Shown: piece by piece, positions 5,909 through 13,502 of the stretch
Layout: every line of letters begins with the position of its first letter
How positions within the stretch are numbered: the stretch's first letter is position 1
IMG/VR virus record: IMGVR_UViG_3300018417_000075
Location: 1-22,717 of that record
Strand: one strand, 5' to 3'
Origin: a virus
DNA: 22,717 nt
Notes under the pieces: generated by a model
What the model was told of the DNA's origin: nothing
Seen by the model: the letters and a program-made list of their open reading frames with translations, nothing else
Databases searched by the model: none
Program-made: the position numbers and the translations under genes

Positions 5909-6826
5909 ATGTCTTTTGCATCCCTCAAAAAATCCTCTGGCAACTTTGCAAAACTTGCATCTGAACTAGAGAAACAAGCATCACCACAATCAGGTGGTCA
6001 AAGTGAAGACCGTTTCTGGAAACCAGAAGTCGATAAAGCAGGCAACGGCTTTGCAGTCATTCGCTTCCTACCAGCACCAGAAGGTGAAGACCTACCATGG
6101 GTTCGTGTATTCGACCATGGCTTCCAAGGACCAGGTGGTTGGTACATTGAAAACTCCCTAACGACAATCGGTGGACAAGACCCCGTATCTGAGTACAACT
6201 CTAAACTTTGGAACTCTGGCGTTGAAGCGAACAAAGAAATTGCTCGTAAGCAAAAACGCCGCTTGAAGTACATTGCCAACATCATGGTTGTCAGTGACCC
6301 TAAGCGTCCAGAGAATGAAGGTCAGGTCTTCTTGTATCAGTTCGGTAAGAAAATCTTTGATAAGATTACTGAAGCGATGAATCCGCAGTTTGAAGATGAG
6401 AGTCCAGTCAACCCATTTGATTTCTGGGAAGGCGCAAACTTCAAATTGAAAATTCGTCAGGTAGAAGGTTATCGTAACTATGACAAGTCAGAGTTTGATA
6501 GTTCAACTGCTTTGCTTGATGGTGATGACGATGCTCTTGAAACACTTTGGAAAAAACAGCATTCACTTGTTGAATTTGTTGACCCTAAGAACTTCAAGTC
6601 GTATGCAGAACTAACAGCACGTTTGAACAAAGTTCTTGGTGTATCTGGACAAGCAAGTGCAAGTGCTGTTGATGATGGACCTGCTGTTACATCATACAAG
6701 CCAGCGTTTAAAGAAGCGCCTGAAGCATCTAAACCGACTGCAAAGACGGCGGAGAGTGTTTCAGTAGATAGCGATGATGAAGAAGATACTATGTCATACT
6801 TTGCCAAATTGGCAGAAGATGATTAA
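5909..6826 (+). CDS. 32: gp32-like single-stranded DNA-binding protein
   Basis: 305 residues (T4 gp32 has 301). Domains in order: a basic N-terminal B-domain (about 1-20, LKKSS motif) for cooperative binding; the core OB-fold (about 35-245) with recognisable family blocks (GGWYIENSLTT, NIMVVSDPKRPENEGQVF, FGKKIFDKI, FWEGANFKLKI); and an acidic C-terminal tail (DSDDEED...LAEDD) that in T4 contacts replication partners. It coats ssDNA in replication, recombination and repair. The T4 zinc site is gone: H70 remains, but the Cys equivalents are S83, D91 and S94, and the whole protein has no Cys. It is preceded by the dual promoter at 5799-5829 and followed by a terminator. Confidence 0.95.
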   Translation: MSFASLKKSSGNFAKLASELEKQASPQSGGQSEDRFWKPEVDKAGNGFAVIRFLPAPEGEDLPWVRVFDHGFQGPGGWYIENSLTTIGGQDPVSEYNSKLWNSGVEANKEIARKQKRRLKYIANIMVVSDPKRPENEGQVFLYQFGKKIFDKITEAMNPQFEDESPVNPFDFWEGANFKLKIRQVEGYRNYDKSEFDSSTALLDGDDDALETLWKKQHSLVEFVDPKNFKSYAELTARLNKVLGVSGQASASAVDDGPAVTSYKPAFKEAPEASKPTAKTAESVSVDSDDEEDTMSYFAKLAEDD

Positions 6827-6853
6827 TATAGAATCTGATTTGTAAAAAGAAGA

Positions 6854-6876
6854 GGGGGCTTGATTGCCCCCTTTTT
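6854..6876. terminator. Bidirectional intrinsic terminator
   Basis: A GC-only 6-bp stem, GGGGGC (6854-6859) and GCCCCC (6866-6871), with a 6-base loop and five T residues after it. On the other strand the stem is followed by CTTCTTTTT. It separates the convergent gp32 and tape-measure genes and can serve both. Confidence 0.9.
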
Positions 6877-6877
6877 G

Positions 6878-9800
6878 TTATCCGTATATCAACGCCGCTT
6901 CTTCTGGCGACAAGTGTTGCGTAGATGAAGATGAAGTTGTTGTGTTGTTTGATGAAGATGCTACAGTAGAACTGTTTGCATTCATAATAATAGGGTTACC
7001 AGAACCAGTGCCTTGCTGTTGTTCTGCGAGTAGTTCTTCATTAGTTGTAGCAATATCTGCTAATGCCGCACCAGAACCGCCAGCACCTGGAACCATTTCA
7101 GCCGCAGGTACACCACTTGCAAGATACTGAGAGTATAGTTCTCTTCTGTCCCCTAGTCCAACACTACCACCATTAACTGCTCTGGATACTGCATCAATGT
7201 CGCCACCCTCAATACCTCTACCAGACACACGGTCTTGATAGTATGCGACTGCGACTTTTGCACCAATCTCTGGGTCATTCACAAGTTCTGGATTTGCAAC
7301 TAGGTCAACACCAATCATGTCTCCGTACTTTTTGTAGTTTGCTTTACCTGTTAATTGGAAAGCGCCCCTACCTCTGTACTTGAATCCATCACCTTCTGTG
7401 TCGTTGCCCATACGTCCACCATAGATAACATCACCAACTGCACTCTGTCCTTGAGATACTAGTCCTTCTGCTTCTTGTTGTGAATTGAAACGTACTTTGT
7501 TTCCGTATGAGTTACCTGCACCATATAGTTCAAATAATCTTTTACCTGAGTAGTTAAAGTTCTCTTCAGTTCTTGTGAATCCAGCAGATTCGTGGTCTGC
7601 TTGCGCCATGATTGCCGCACGTTCTTGTGGGCTAGTAATACCTGAAGCATCCATTTGAGCAACTAGTGCATTTCTACGAGTTCCAGCATCACCTGTAGCA
7701 ACTGCCATTTCAGCATGACTACCTGTTGAACGCATTAGTCCTGCGCCTCTATCTAGTGGCGCAGGCTCTGGACCATCACCCCACCAAGAATCCCACCAAC
7801 CAGAAACACCTTCAACCATGTCACCGATGGCACCACTAATCTCATCACCAACTTCTTGAATTGCTTCGCCTGCTTTGTCAAGTTGGTCACCGACAAATTC
7901 GACTTCATCTTCAAGACCCATTGCCTGGATGCCTGCTTCAACAGCATCAGAAACTGCTTCTTGTCCTGCTTCAACAAACTCACCAGCACGTTCAATTGCT
8001 GGAGCAATTGCGTCCCCAACAACTTCACCAGCGACAGAAAGACCGTCACTGACGGATTCTGCAAGTGCCGCCGCTTTACCTTCGACATACGCCACAGAGT
8101 CAGAAACAGCCTGAGAGATTCCGAATGCTTCATCTAATCCTGAAATCTTATCAGCAAACCAACCCTTTGCACTCTCGAATGCACCTTTCATTACACCAAA
8201 CGCCGCGGCACCTGCATCGGATAGACTATTCCAAGTATCCATAACAGTACTGCTAATAGTCTGCCAATATGATGGGTCTACTTTTGCTTGTAGTGCGGCA
8301 GCCGCATCTTCAAATGCACCATTTGTCGCATCATACTGGGTTTCTAATTGTTCTAGTGTTGCGTACATACTGCCAGAAACTGTGAGACCCTGGTCTTCCA
8401 TACGTTGAATAGTTGCGTTAAGGTCGTTATACTGTCTACCCTTCTCTAGTCGAGTCTGGTTCAGTCTTTCAACTTCTGCCGCTTCTGCCGCATGTTGGTC
8501 GTTCAACAACTGTTGTGATTGAATCACAGCCGCCTGCTGGTCGTACTCTGCCTTACTAATTGCACCACTATCATACAATTGTTGAATTGTAGTCATTGAT
8601 GCAGAAAGTGCGTCTTTTGATGCCGCAATTTTTGCTTGTGATTCTGTAAGTACTGCTTGATATGATGGGGCAATTTGGTCACCGATGAATCCACCAACCA
8701 TATTACCTAGTGCCATACCGAGACCAGCACCCAAAGGACCACCAACGAAAGCACCGACTGTTCCGAGTAGTGCGCCACCGATGGCACCACCCATGTCTTT
8801 ACCTTCAATCTCAGTTGTGATATCATTATCAAGTGCGGCGGCAGCCATGTCATAAACATCTTTTGCAATCATACCACCACCGACTGCAACTGCCGCAATC
8901 GGACCAGCGGCACCTGCTAGTCTGCTAATAACACCTTTCAAACCACCTGAACCGAGTAGAGAACCTGTTAGTCCACCGATTGCTCCTCCAAGTCCACCAG
9001 CGCCAGCGCCCAATAGACTAGTCAGACCGCTTAGTAGACCACCACCTTCTTCTTCTGTGTCTTTCTTGCCACCACCATCAATTTTAATGCCTTCGATAGC
9101 ATCAATCATTTTTTCTTGTTGGCGGACACCTTCTCTGCGATTTTCTTCATCATTTGAATTTGATAATGCATCAACTTTAAATGCTCTATCAATACCAATA
9201 CGAATCTTTTCAAGTTCTTCTGCCTGAAGTTCATTCCAGACTACTAGTTCAGATAGCCCACCCATACTACCAGAATCTGAACCAGACCCCATAGTTGGAC
9301 TAGACTTTGCACTAAGGACTTCTGCTTCTGCTTTAGAATTTTTACTATTTTGTTTTGCCGCGGCAAGAGATTCTAGGCGCTCAAGTGACTCTTCAGCCAT
9401 TGCTTTTTTTCTAGCCTGCTTCTCTTCTTTCATTTGCTTGCGTTTATCTAACACATATTTTGTCGCAAACATAACGGCAGGACTATTGCCTGCAAGACCA
9501 CCAACAACAGAAGTAATATCTACTGCGTTTTGTGATATAGTTTCTTGAATTTTCCCTAATATCTTATTCTGAGTTTTACTGTTTATCTGCTTCTTTGCAA
9601 CATCCGCCGCAGATAATAGAATCTGTCTATCTTTTTCTGCAATATCAGTTTGGGCTTTAAGAACATTTTCGATGTCCTTAATACCCTGCAAACTTTCTTT
9701 TAGTTGACTTGCACTTAACTTACCAGAAGCACTGATGGTGGATTTAAGAGCATCCATGTACTGCTGGTTTTCAGTACCGACCTGTTTCCCAAGACTATCC

Positions 9801-9916
9801 ATACGAGAAAGCATATCTTTAGTGCGCTTCTCGGACTCTGATGCGAATTGTTTAAAGTTATCGTCTCTGAGTTTATTGATTGATGCACTCAAAGCGTCAT
9901 TGGAATTCATAGCCAT
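6878..9916 (-). CDS. Tail tape-measure protein with GH19 muralytic domain
   Basis: 1012 residues. Order: helical, coiled-coil N-terminal part (about 10-280, Lys/Glu-rich around 155-200); a Gly/Ala-rich hydrophobic stretch with several potential membrane helices (about 293-412); a second long helical part (about 420-705); a GH19 glycoside hydrolase domain (about 745-935); and an Asn/Ser/Thr-rich tail. The GH19 domain shows HESAGF with the likely catalytic acid E776, a second Glu in RTEEN (784/785), and the YGGRMGN...GFKYRGRGAFQLTG signature (about 832-856) typical of phage GH19 lysozymes. The helical body and its place right after two chaperone-like ORFs argue for a tape measure (gp29 role), with the enzyme opening peptidoglycan during DNA entry. 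GAGAG precedes the ATG. Confidence 0.85.
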   Translation of the reverse strand: MAMNSNDALSASINKLRDDNFKQFASESEKRTKDMLSRMDSLGKQVGTENQQYMDALKSTISASGKLSASQLKESLQGIKDIENVLKAQTDIAEKDRQILLSAADVAKKQINSKTQNKILGKIQETISQNAVDITSVVGGLAGNSPAVMFATKYVLDKRKQMKEEKQARKKAMAEESLERLESLAAAKQNSKNSKAEAEVLSAKSSPTMGSGSDSGSMGGLSELVVWNELQAEELEKIRIGIDRAFKVDALSNSNDEENRREGVRQQEKMIDAIEGIKIDGGGKKDTEEEGGGLLSGLTSLLGAGAGGLGGAIGGLTGSLLGSGGLKGVISRLAGAAGPIAAVAVGGGMIAKDVYDMAAAALDNDITTEIEGKDMGGAIGGALLGTVGAFVGGPLGAGLGMALGNMVGGFIGDQIAPSYQAVLTESQAKIAASKDALSASMTTIQQLYDSGAISKAEYDQQAAVIQSQQLLNDQHAAEAAEVERLNQTRLEKGRQYNDLNATIQRMEDQGLTVSGSMYATLEQLETQYDATNGAFEDAAAALQAKVDPSYWQTISSTVMDTWNSLSDAGAAAFGVMKGAFESAKGWFADKISGLDEAFGISQAVSDSVAYVEGKAAALAESVSDGLSVAGEVVGDAIAPAIERAGEFVEAGQEAVSDAVEAGIQAMGLEDEVEFVGDQLDKAGEAIQEVGDEISGAIGDMVEGVSGWWDSWWGDGPEPAPLDRGAGLMRSTGSHAEMAVATGDAGTRRNALVAQMDASGITSPQERAAIMAQADHESAGFTRTEENFNYSGKRLFELYGAGNSYGNKVRFNSQQEAEGLVSQGQSAVGDVIYGGRMGNDTEGDGFKYRGRGAFQLTGKANYKKYGDMIGVDLVANPELVNDPEIGAKVAVAYYQDRVSGRGIEGGDIDAVSRAVNGGSVGLGDRRELYSQYLASGVPAAEMVPGAGGSGAALADIATTNEELLAEQQQGTGSGNPIIMNANSSTVASSSNNTTTSSSSTQHLSPEEAALIYG

Positions 9917-9935
9917 TTGTAGTTCTCTCTATTTG

Positions 9936-10124
9936 TTATTTTCTTTTTGCATTCCGCTCTCGAATTCTATCATTTTGTTCTTGTACATAATTTACCAGCA
10001 TACCCACATACACTTCTCTTTCCCAAGGCATCATATTTTCAATTTCAGTTAGAGAGTATTTGTGATGCTGAACCATAGCAAAATTCGTTTCGTATAAGTT
10101 TTTCAACTTATTATGGTCCAGCAT
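9936..10124 (-). CDS. Small tail-assembly ORF, likely -1 frameshift extension of gp26
   Basis: 62 codons from an ATG that overlaps the gp26 stop as TAATG. The product is helical and charged, with no known motif; it has the position of T4 gp51 (hub assembly) but is far shorter than gp51 (249 residues). The only purine-rich site (GGAAGG) lies about 25 bases upstream of the ATG, too far for normal initiation, so it is translated either by coupling to the gp26 stop or as the C-terminal extension of gp26 through the slippery site at 10130-10136. It stands directly before the tape-measure gene, as lambda gpT stands before gpH. Confidence 0.75.
   Translation of the reverse strand: MLDHNKLKNLYETNFAMVQHHKYSLTEIENMMPWEREVYVGMLVNYVQEQNDRIRERNAKRK
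10094..10111 (-). other. GNRA-capped hairpin 3' of the slippery site
   Basis: On the mRNA strand ATAAGTT-GAAA-AACTTAT forms a 7-bp stem with a GAAA tetraloop, starting 18 bases after the slippery heptamer. It could act as a weak frameshift stimulator, though the spacer is longer than the usual 5-9 bases and the stem is AT-rich. Confidence 0.35.
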
Positions 10125-10849
10125 TATCCGAAAAAACTTGATAGCCCTTCCACCTCATGTACAATTACATCCTGACACGTTTCACACTTATGCTTAACTG
10201 TCTTATGCAGTTTAGGAATTTCAGAAATAAATTTTTGTATCAATTGGAACTGTTCACTATTCAAATTATCTAAGAATTCTAAAAGTTCTTCTTCGCTACT
10301 ATTTTTTGCCGGGAAGATATCATCACCATCAAAGATAACATCAATGCATTTTGCAATTGTATGTAAAGTTCTCTCAACTTTCCCGCCACCTTCTTTAGAA
10401 ATATCAATCGTCTCTTTAATTGTAGGATATCTCATCTTCATACCAATGTCATCAGTCAACTGAATCACTGGAGGTTTAATCTGCCCTAGCATTTCGACTT
10501 CAGCCAAATCAACTTCAACTGACATAACTGCTTTACACTGAACACCTTTTGAGTTCATCCCATCCTTGTGTCTAAATCGCAATGTAGTCTTTTCACCGAT
10601 ACTGCGTCTACGAATTTGTAGAAACAACCACTCAGTATCAAACGATGCTAATTTGTCAATGTCAACTTCAGGTACACAGTTTTGTATAATTTGAAGTGTT
10701 GCATTATGAATGTTTTCTTCTTCACCGCTCTCTAAAGCCATAAGTAGAATTTTTTCTTCTTTAACTAAGAAGGGTCTGTATGAAACTGTCTTTCCAGTTG
10801 TTGGGATTTCAGTTGTATACAGTGGCAAATCAATTTTAGGTAACGCCAT
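10124..10849 (-). CDS. 26: gp26-like baseplate hub assembly protein
   Basis: 241 residues (T4 gp26 has 208). The sequence matches the pattern of the T4 gp26 baseplate protein family: an N-terminal LPLYTTEIPTTG strand and SYRPFLVKEEKILLMAL segment (about residues 7-40), a conserved FLQIRRRSIGE helix (about 75-85), a middle beta region and a helical end with a CxxC pair in KHKCETCQD (about 222-230). gp26 works in assembling the central hub and is thought to act as a chaperone rather than staying in the virion. GGAG precedes the ATG at 10849. Its last codons contain the heptamer T_TTT_TTC, and its stop overlaps the next ATG. Confidence 0.72.
   Translation of the reverse strand: MALPKIDLPLYTTEIPTTGKTVSYRPFLVKEEKILLMALESGEEENIHNATLQIIQNCVPEVDIDKLASFDTEWLFLQIRRRSIGEKTTLRFRHKDGMNSKGVQCKAVMSVEVDLAEVEMLGQIKPPVIQLTDDIGMKMRYPTIKETIDISKEGGGKVERTLHTIAKCIDVIFDGDDIFPAKNSSEEELLEFLDNLNSEQFQLIQKFISEIPKLHKTVKHKCETCQDVIVHEVEGLSSFFG
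10130..10136 (-). promoter_or_regulatory. Putative -1 ribosomal frameshift site T_TTT_TTC
   Basis: Read on the minus strand in the gp26 frame, the bases are T (10136), TTT (10135-10133), TTC (10132-10130), a textbook X_XXY_YYZ heptamer. One Gly codon later comes the gp26 stop. The -1 frame continues CGG-ATA-ATG straight into the 62-codon ORF. Confidence 0.6.
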
Positions 10850-10893
10850 TTTTTATAACTCCATTTTAAAAATAATTTAGTACATACTATATA

Positions 10894-11517
10894 TTAGAAA
10901 CGTAAAGGGATTCTTATGTTTACAGGACCGACCTTAATAGAGATTCCACCACCAAGTAAACCACCAAGGGCTGATGAGATTCCTCCACCAAAAGTCGGGC
11001 TTCCACCAGCCTCAGTTCTTGTATATGCGAATGTTACTGAGAATGTCGCAATCTCTTCTGCTCCGTAAGACAAACTAATGTCTCCGACATTTTCGGGGAA
11101 TGCATCATATAGTGCTTGCTCATGAGTAACTTCACCTAGCGTGTTCATAGTTTTAATTTTAACTAGACCCTTGTAGTCGTCAGGGTAGCCGACATAGCCT
11201 GTCATCGGGTCGTGAATTTTATTCTGCCACTCCTGAAAAAATCTCCACAACTCCATATTACCATCAGCCATGAATGTAGCACTACAGTCGTTTGGAATAG
11301 AGTTGTATGCTTGTTTCATTGTAGGCAATGAACCGTATTTGACTTCAGACGTTGAAATGTTTCTGCCTGGCAGAGATACGTCTTTAACAAATGTGTGGGC
11401 ACTAATGTTGCCTCGAGGAACAGCAAGACCTGCAGGAGGATACATCTCAACCATATAATGAGAAGACTTTTGAAGTCCCATTGAACCAACTGATGATTTA
11501 AAGTTATCTATGTCCAT
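10894..11517 (-). CDS. 54: gp54/gp19-type tail tube initiator or tube protein
   Basis: 207 residues. The beta-rich sequence follows the tail-tube fold shared by T4 gp19 and gp54: an N-terminal strand ending in the LPGRNIS loop (about 50-56), a small helix in the middle (MELWRFFQEWQNKI, about 88-101), strands around GLVKIKTM, and the C-terminal FPENVGDISLSYGAEEIATFSVTFAYTR block (about 141-168) typical of the family. The last 35 residues are Gly-rich. In T4, gp54 starts tube polymerisation on top of the gp48-capped hub. Company with gp26, gp4 and the divergent gp48 gene favours gp54; with neither sheath nor tube genes in view, gp19 cannot be ruled out. AGGATG precedes the start. Confidence 0.7.
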   Translation of the reverse strand: MDIDNFKSSVGSMGLQKSSHYMVEMYPPAGLAVPRGNISAHTFVKDVSLPGRNISTSEVKYGSLPTMKQAYNSIPNDCSATFMADGNMELWRFFQEWQNKIHDPMTGYVGYPDDYKGLVKIKTMNTLGEVTHEQALYDAFPENVGDISLSYGAEEIATFSVTFAYTRTEAGGSPTFGGGISSALGGLLGGGISIKVGPVNIRIPLRF

Positions 11518-11528
11518 TTTTATTCATC

Positions 11529-12119
11529 CTATACCTTTGACAGACTATCAGCCCAGACTTTACTCTTGCCAGATTTCTTGAAATTTTCTACAGGTAAAAA
11601 TAGTGCAATGTCCCATTCTGATGGGTTTACATATAGAAATCTACTTCTAAGATGACCATTTAGATATCGCTTAAAGCACGGTTTGAATGATGCGAATTTT
11701 GCCGCACCCTGTAGTGTCTTGTATGTTGCACGAATTCTTGTTGTCTCATCAAACTTCTTATTTGAAGAAATCGTATACAATGCATCCATTAACTTCGCTC
11801 TTTGAACATAGGGAAGATAATGCAAATTTAGACCAGTGAATCCATCACTCGTAACATCAACAATAACTGTCAATGGAAACCTATCATAGAATGGGAGTTT
11901 CGCTTTTGTCTTTGGGTCGTATGTAAAGAACACCATAGTCCCAGGAAGCAGTTTTGTTCTCAACCGTTCTTTATCACTAATAAGTTTTGTTTGGGTAGCA
12001 GTTGTAGTCTCTTTTGCTTTTGCTCTGTACCAATCCCTAGCCGCACGAGTTCTCGCCGGCACTTGACCAGAACGAACCCCTTGCAGTAGAATGTCATCAA
12101 AGACGTATGCAGTTGCCAT
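11529..12119 (-). CDS. Conserved T4-like protein, possible gp2 DNA end protector
   Basis: 196 residues, basic, without Cys-rich, membrane or signal features. An N-terminal helix rich in Arg/Lys (about 15-55) precedes a beta region with LPGTMVFFTYDPKTKAKLP and GFTGLNLHYLPYVQR (about 57-106), a block I associate with proteins annotated as DNA end protector (gp2) in marine T4-like phages. In T4, gp2 and gp4 act together in finishing filled heads, and the gp4 gene is directly upstream here, which fits. gp2 caps the DNA ends and protects them from RecBCD. Recognition is from memory and the family assignment is uncertain. A TATAAATA late promoter precedes it; the stop lies 11 bases before the gp54 start. 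Confidence 0.45.
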   Translation of the reverse strand: MATAYVFDDILLQGVRSGQVPARTRAARDWYRAKAKETTTATQTKLISDKERLRTKLLPGTMVFFTYDPKTKAKLPFYDRFPLTVIVDVTSDGFTGLNLHYLPYVQRAKLMDALYTISSNKKFDETTRIRATYKTLQGAAKFASFKPCFKRYLNGHLRSRFLYVNPSEWDIALFLPVENFKKSGKSKVWADSLSKV

Positions 12120-12135
12120 ACCTATTAATTCCTGT

Positions 12136-12161
12136 TATAAATATTACTATATCTATTTATA
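12136..12161 (-). promoter_or_regulatory. T4-type late promoter (minus strand) in a quasi-palindrome
   Basis: TATAAATA on the minus strand at 12161-12154, about 35 bases before the ATG at 12119. A second exact TATAAATA lies on the plus strand at 12136-12143, so the two elements face each other; the plus-strand copy has no sensible gene downstream. Confidence 0.6.
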
Positions 12162-12165
12162 CAAC

Positions 12166-12618
12166 TTACGTCAGATGGTCTTCAGTAAGTATTTGCCAAT
12201 CCCACTTTCTGTCTAAACAGAATTCTTTTGCGGCTTTGAACTTTGCTTGATTTACAGCATATGTTTTTACTTCTCGCACATATTTGGTTGACAAACGACC
12301 CGTAGGTGTGTTATTCTTTTTAGATGAATCTGGTTCTTTAAGTTGTTTCTTTGGTTTAACTTCAACCAACATACACTTAGTCACACCTTGTTTGTTTATA
12401 TACTTTACCCAAAAGTCGGGAAAGTATTTTCTTTGCTTACCCGAGGTTGGGTCAACATACGGGATGATAATTTCTTCGCTTGCCCACTCAAGTACGTTAT
12501 TATTCTTGTCACAATAGTCCATAAACTTTCTCTCCCATAATGAACGGTATATAACCTTCGTTACATCTCCTCGATACTTTGATGGGTTTGACGGTTTGTA
12601 TTTACCTTTGTATGCCAC
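12166..12618 (-). CDS. 4: gp4 head-completion nuclease-fold protein
   Basis: 150 residues, the same length as T4 gp4. The PD-(D/E)xK nuclease core is visible: SEEIIIPY strand (about 47-54), P67-D68 in YFPDFWV, and E86-x-K88 in LVEVKPK, followed by a helical end with WDWQILTED. gp4 (T4 50/65) is required to complete DNA-filled heads so that tails can attach; related TnsA-like proteins also occur as homing-like nucleases. Translation begins with GTG at 12618, with AAGGA 7 bases upstream. It is the first gene of the leftward tail operon and is divergent from gp48, sharing a compact late-promoter region with it. Confidence 0.9.
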   Translation of the reverse strand: MAYKGKYKPSNPSKYRGDVTKVIYRSLWERKFMDYCDKNNNVLEWASEEIIIPYVDPTSGKQRKYFPDFWVKYINKQGVTKCMLVEVKPKKQLKEPDSSKKNNTPTGRLSTKYVREVKTYAVNQAKFKAAKEFCLDRKWDWQILTEDHLT

Positions 12619-12630
12619 TTGTATTATCCT

Positions 12631-12638
12631 TATAAATA
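12631..12638 (+). promoter_or_regulatory. T4-type late promoter for gp48 operon
   Basis: Exact TATAAATA on the plus strand, about 46 bases before the gp48 ATG. It overlaps the region transcribed leftward from the element at 12658-12665, making a divergent pair. Confidence 0.75.
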
Positions 12639-12657
12639 GTAGGGTAAAGTATATACA

Positions 12658-12665
12658 TATTTATC
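12658..12665 (-). promoter_or_regulatory. Late promoter for gp4 operon
   Basis: The minus strand reads GATAAATA, agreeing with the NATAAATA form reported for marine T4-like late promoters, about 40 bases before the gp4 GTG. Confidence 0.55.
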
Positions 12666-12683
12666 TCACGAGGAAAATAACAA

Positions 12684-13499
12684 ATGGGAATTTCAATATC
12701 ATTTGGGGGTTTGGGTGGACCTCTTGGTGCGTTGGCAGGGAGCATATTCGGAACTTCGAATAAGGTGTTTCCTGCGGATGGTACTGGTCCTGCAATCACA
12801 TTCACTGCGCTGTTAAGTCCAGGCGTACAGTACGACCCAAATTCTGCGGCGGCTGGCTCGTTGTTTTCATTCTCTCAGGGTTCTTGTCGTTTGTATCTTC
12901 CTCAAGCAATGCAGACTCAATTTACTGCTAACTATGAAGAGACTCAAATTTCAACTCTATTGAAACCTTTCATGCAACAAGGCGCATCTGGCGCTGCCGC
13001 AATTCAAGCATTTAATGCAGGCAAATCGCAGGTCATATCAAATGCCGCTGGAATGGCTGGCAATGCGCTTGGTGTCGCTGGTGCTGAGGCGGCGGCTGAT
13101 ATTGCTATGAATCGTGCCCAAAACAATCATATGGAAGTAATGTTTAAGGGTATGGGATTTAGAACTTTTACTTTTGAATTTAAATTCTTTCCTAGAAATG
13201 CTGGAGAGGCAAATGATTTGAAGAGTATCATTGATAGTTTTAAATATCATATGCACCCAGAATTCAAAGAAGGTACTGGTGAAGCATATTTTACACCACC
13301 ATCAAAGTATTCGATAAATGTCTCGGCTGGTAGTATTTATGGTGGATACACTGAAGCAGTGCTTACTGATGTGACTGTTAATTATGCAGGTGCAGGTGTT
13401 GCCGCAGTTCATGCTGACCAAAACCCAGCGGAAATCGACTTGTCTCTATCGTTTAAAGAGACAAAATATCTCACAAAAGAGAGTTTGGGGGGAATATAA
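12684..13499 (+). CDS. 48: gp48-like baseplate tube cap protein
   Basis: 271 residues (T4 gp48 has 364). The N-terminal half is Gly/Ala-rich and partly hydrophobic, with a long helical stretch (about 90-150). The C-terminal half carries the family block: HMEVMFKGMGFRTFTFEFKF (about 148-167) followed by a Pro-Arg-Asn turn, a helix and YHMHPE, then a YTEAVLTDVTVNY strand. gp48 caps the hub and accepts gp54 before the tube grows. A GAGGA site precedes the ATG, and the late promoter at 12631 drives it. It opens the rightward baseplate operon. Confidence 0.75.
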   Translation: MGISISFGGLGGPLGALAGSIFGTSNKVFPADGTGPAITFTALLSPGVQYDPNSAAAGSLFSFSQGSCRLYLPQAMQTQFTANYEETQISTLLKPFMQQGASGAAAIQAFNAGKSQVISNAAGMAGNALGVAGAEAAADIAMNRAQNNHMEVMFKGMGFRTFTFEFKFFPRNAGEANDLKSIIDSFKYHMHPEFKEGTGEAYFTPPSKYSINVSAGSIYGGYTEAVLTDVTVNYAGAGVAAVHADQNPAEIDLSLSFKETKYLTKESLGGI

Positions 13500-13502
13500 T
13501 AT

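Larger units (their letters stand above)
9936..10849 (-). other. Predicted gp26 frameshift fusion (G/GT-type)
   Basis: If ribosomes slip -1 at 10130-10136, they leave gp26 after Phe240, add Arg and Ile and enter the 62-codon frame without a stop, giving a product of about 304 residues. Long-tailed phages commonly make two tail-assembly chaperones this way immediately upstream of the tape measure. Prediction from sequence only. Confidence 0.5.

Noticed and set aside
12287-12316. Plus-strand TTGACA followed by TATTCT-like sequence inside gp4
   Set aside because: Spacer of 18 with a poor -10, antisense within a conserved coding region; weaker than the other candidates.
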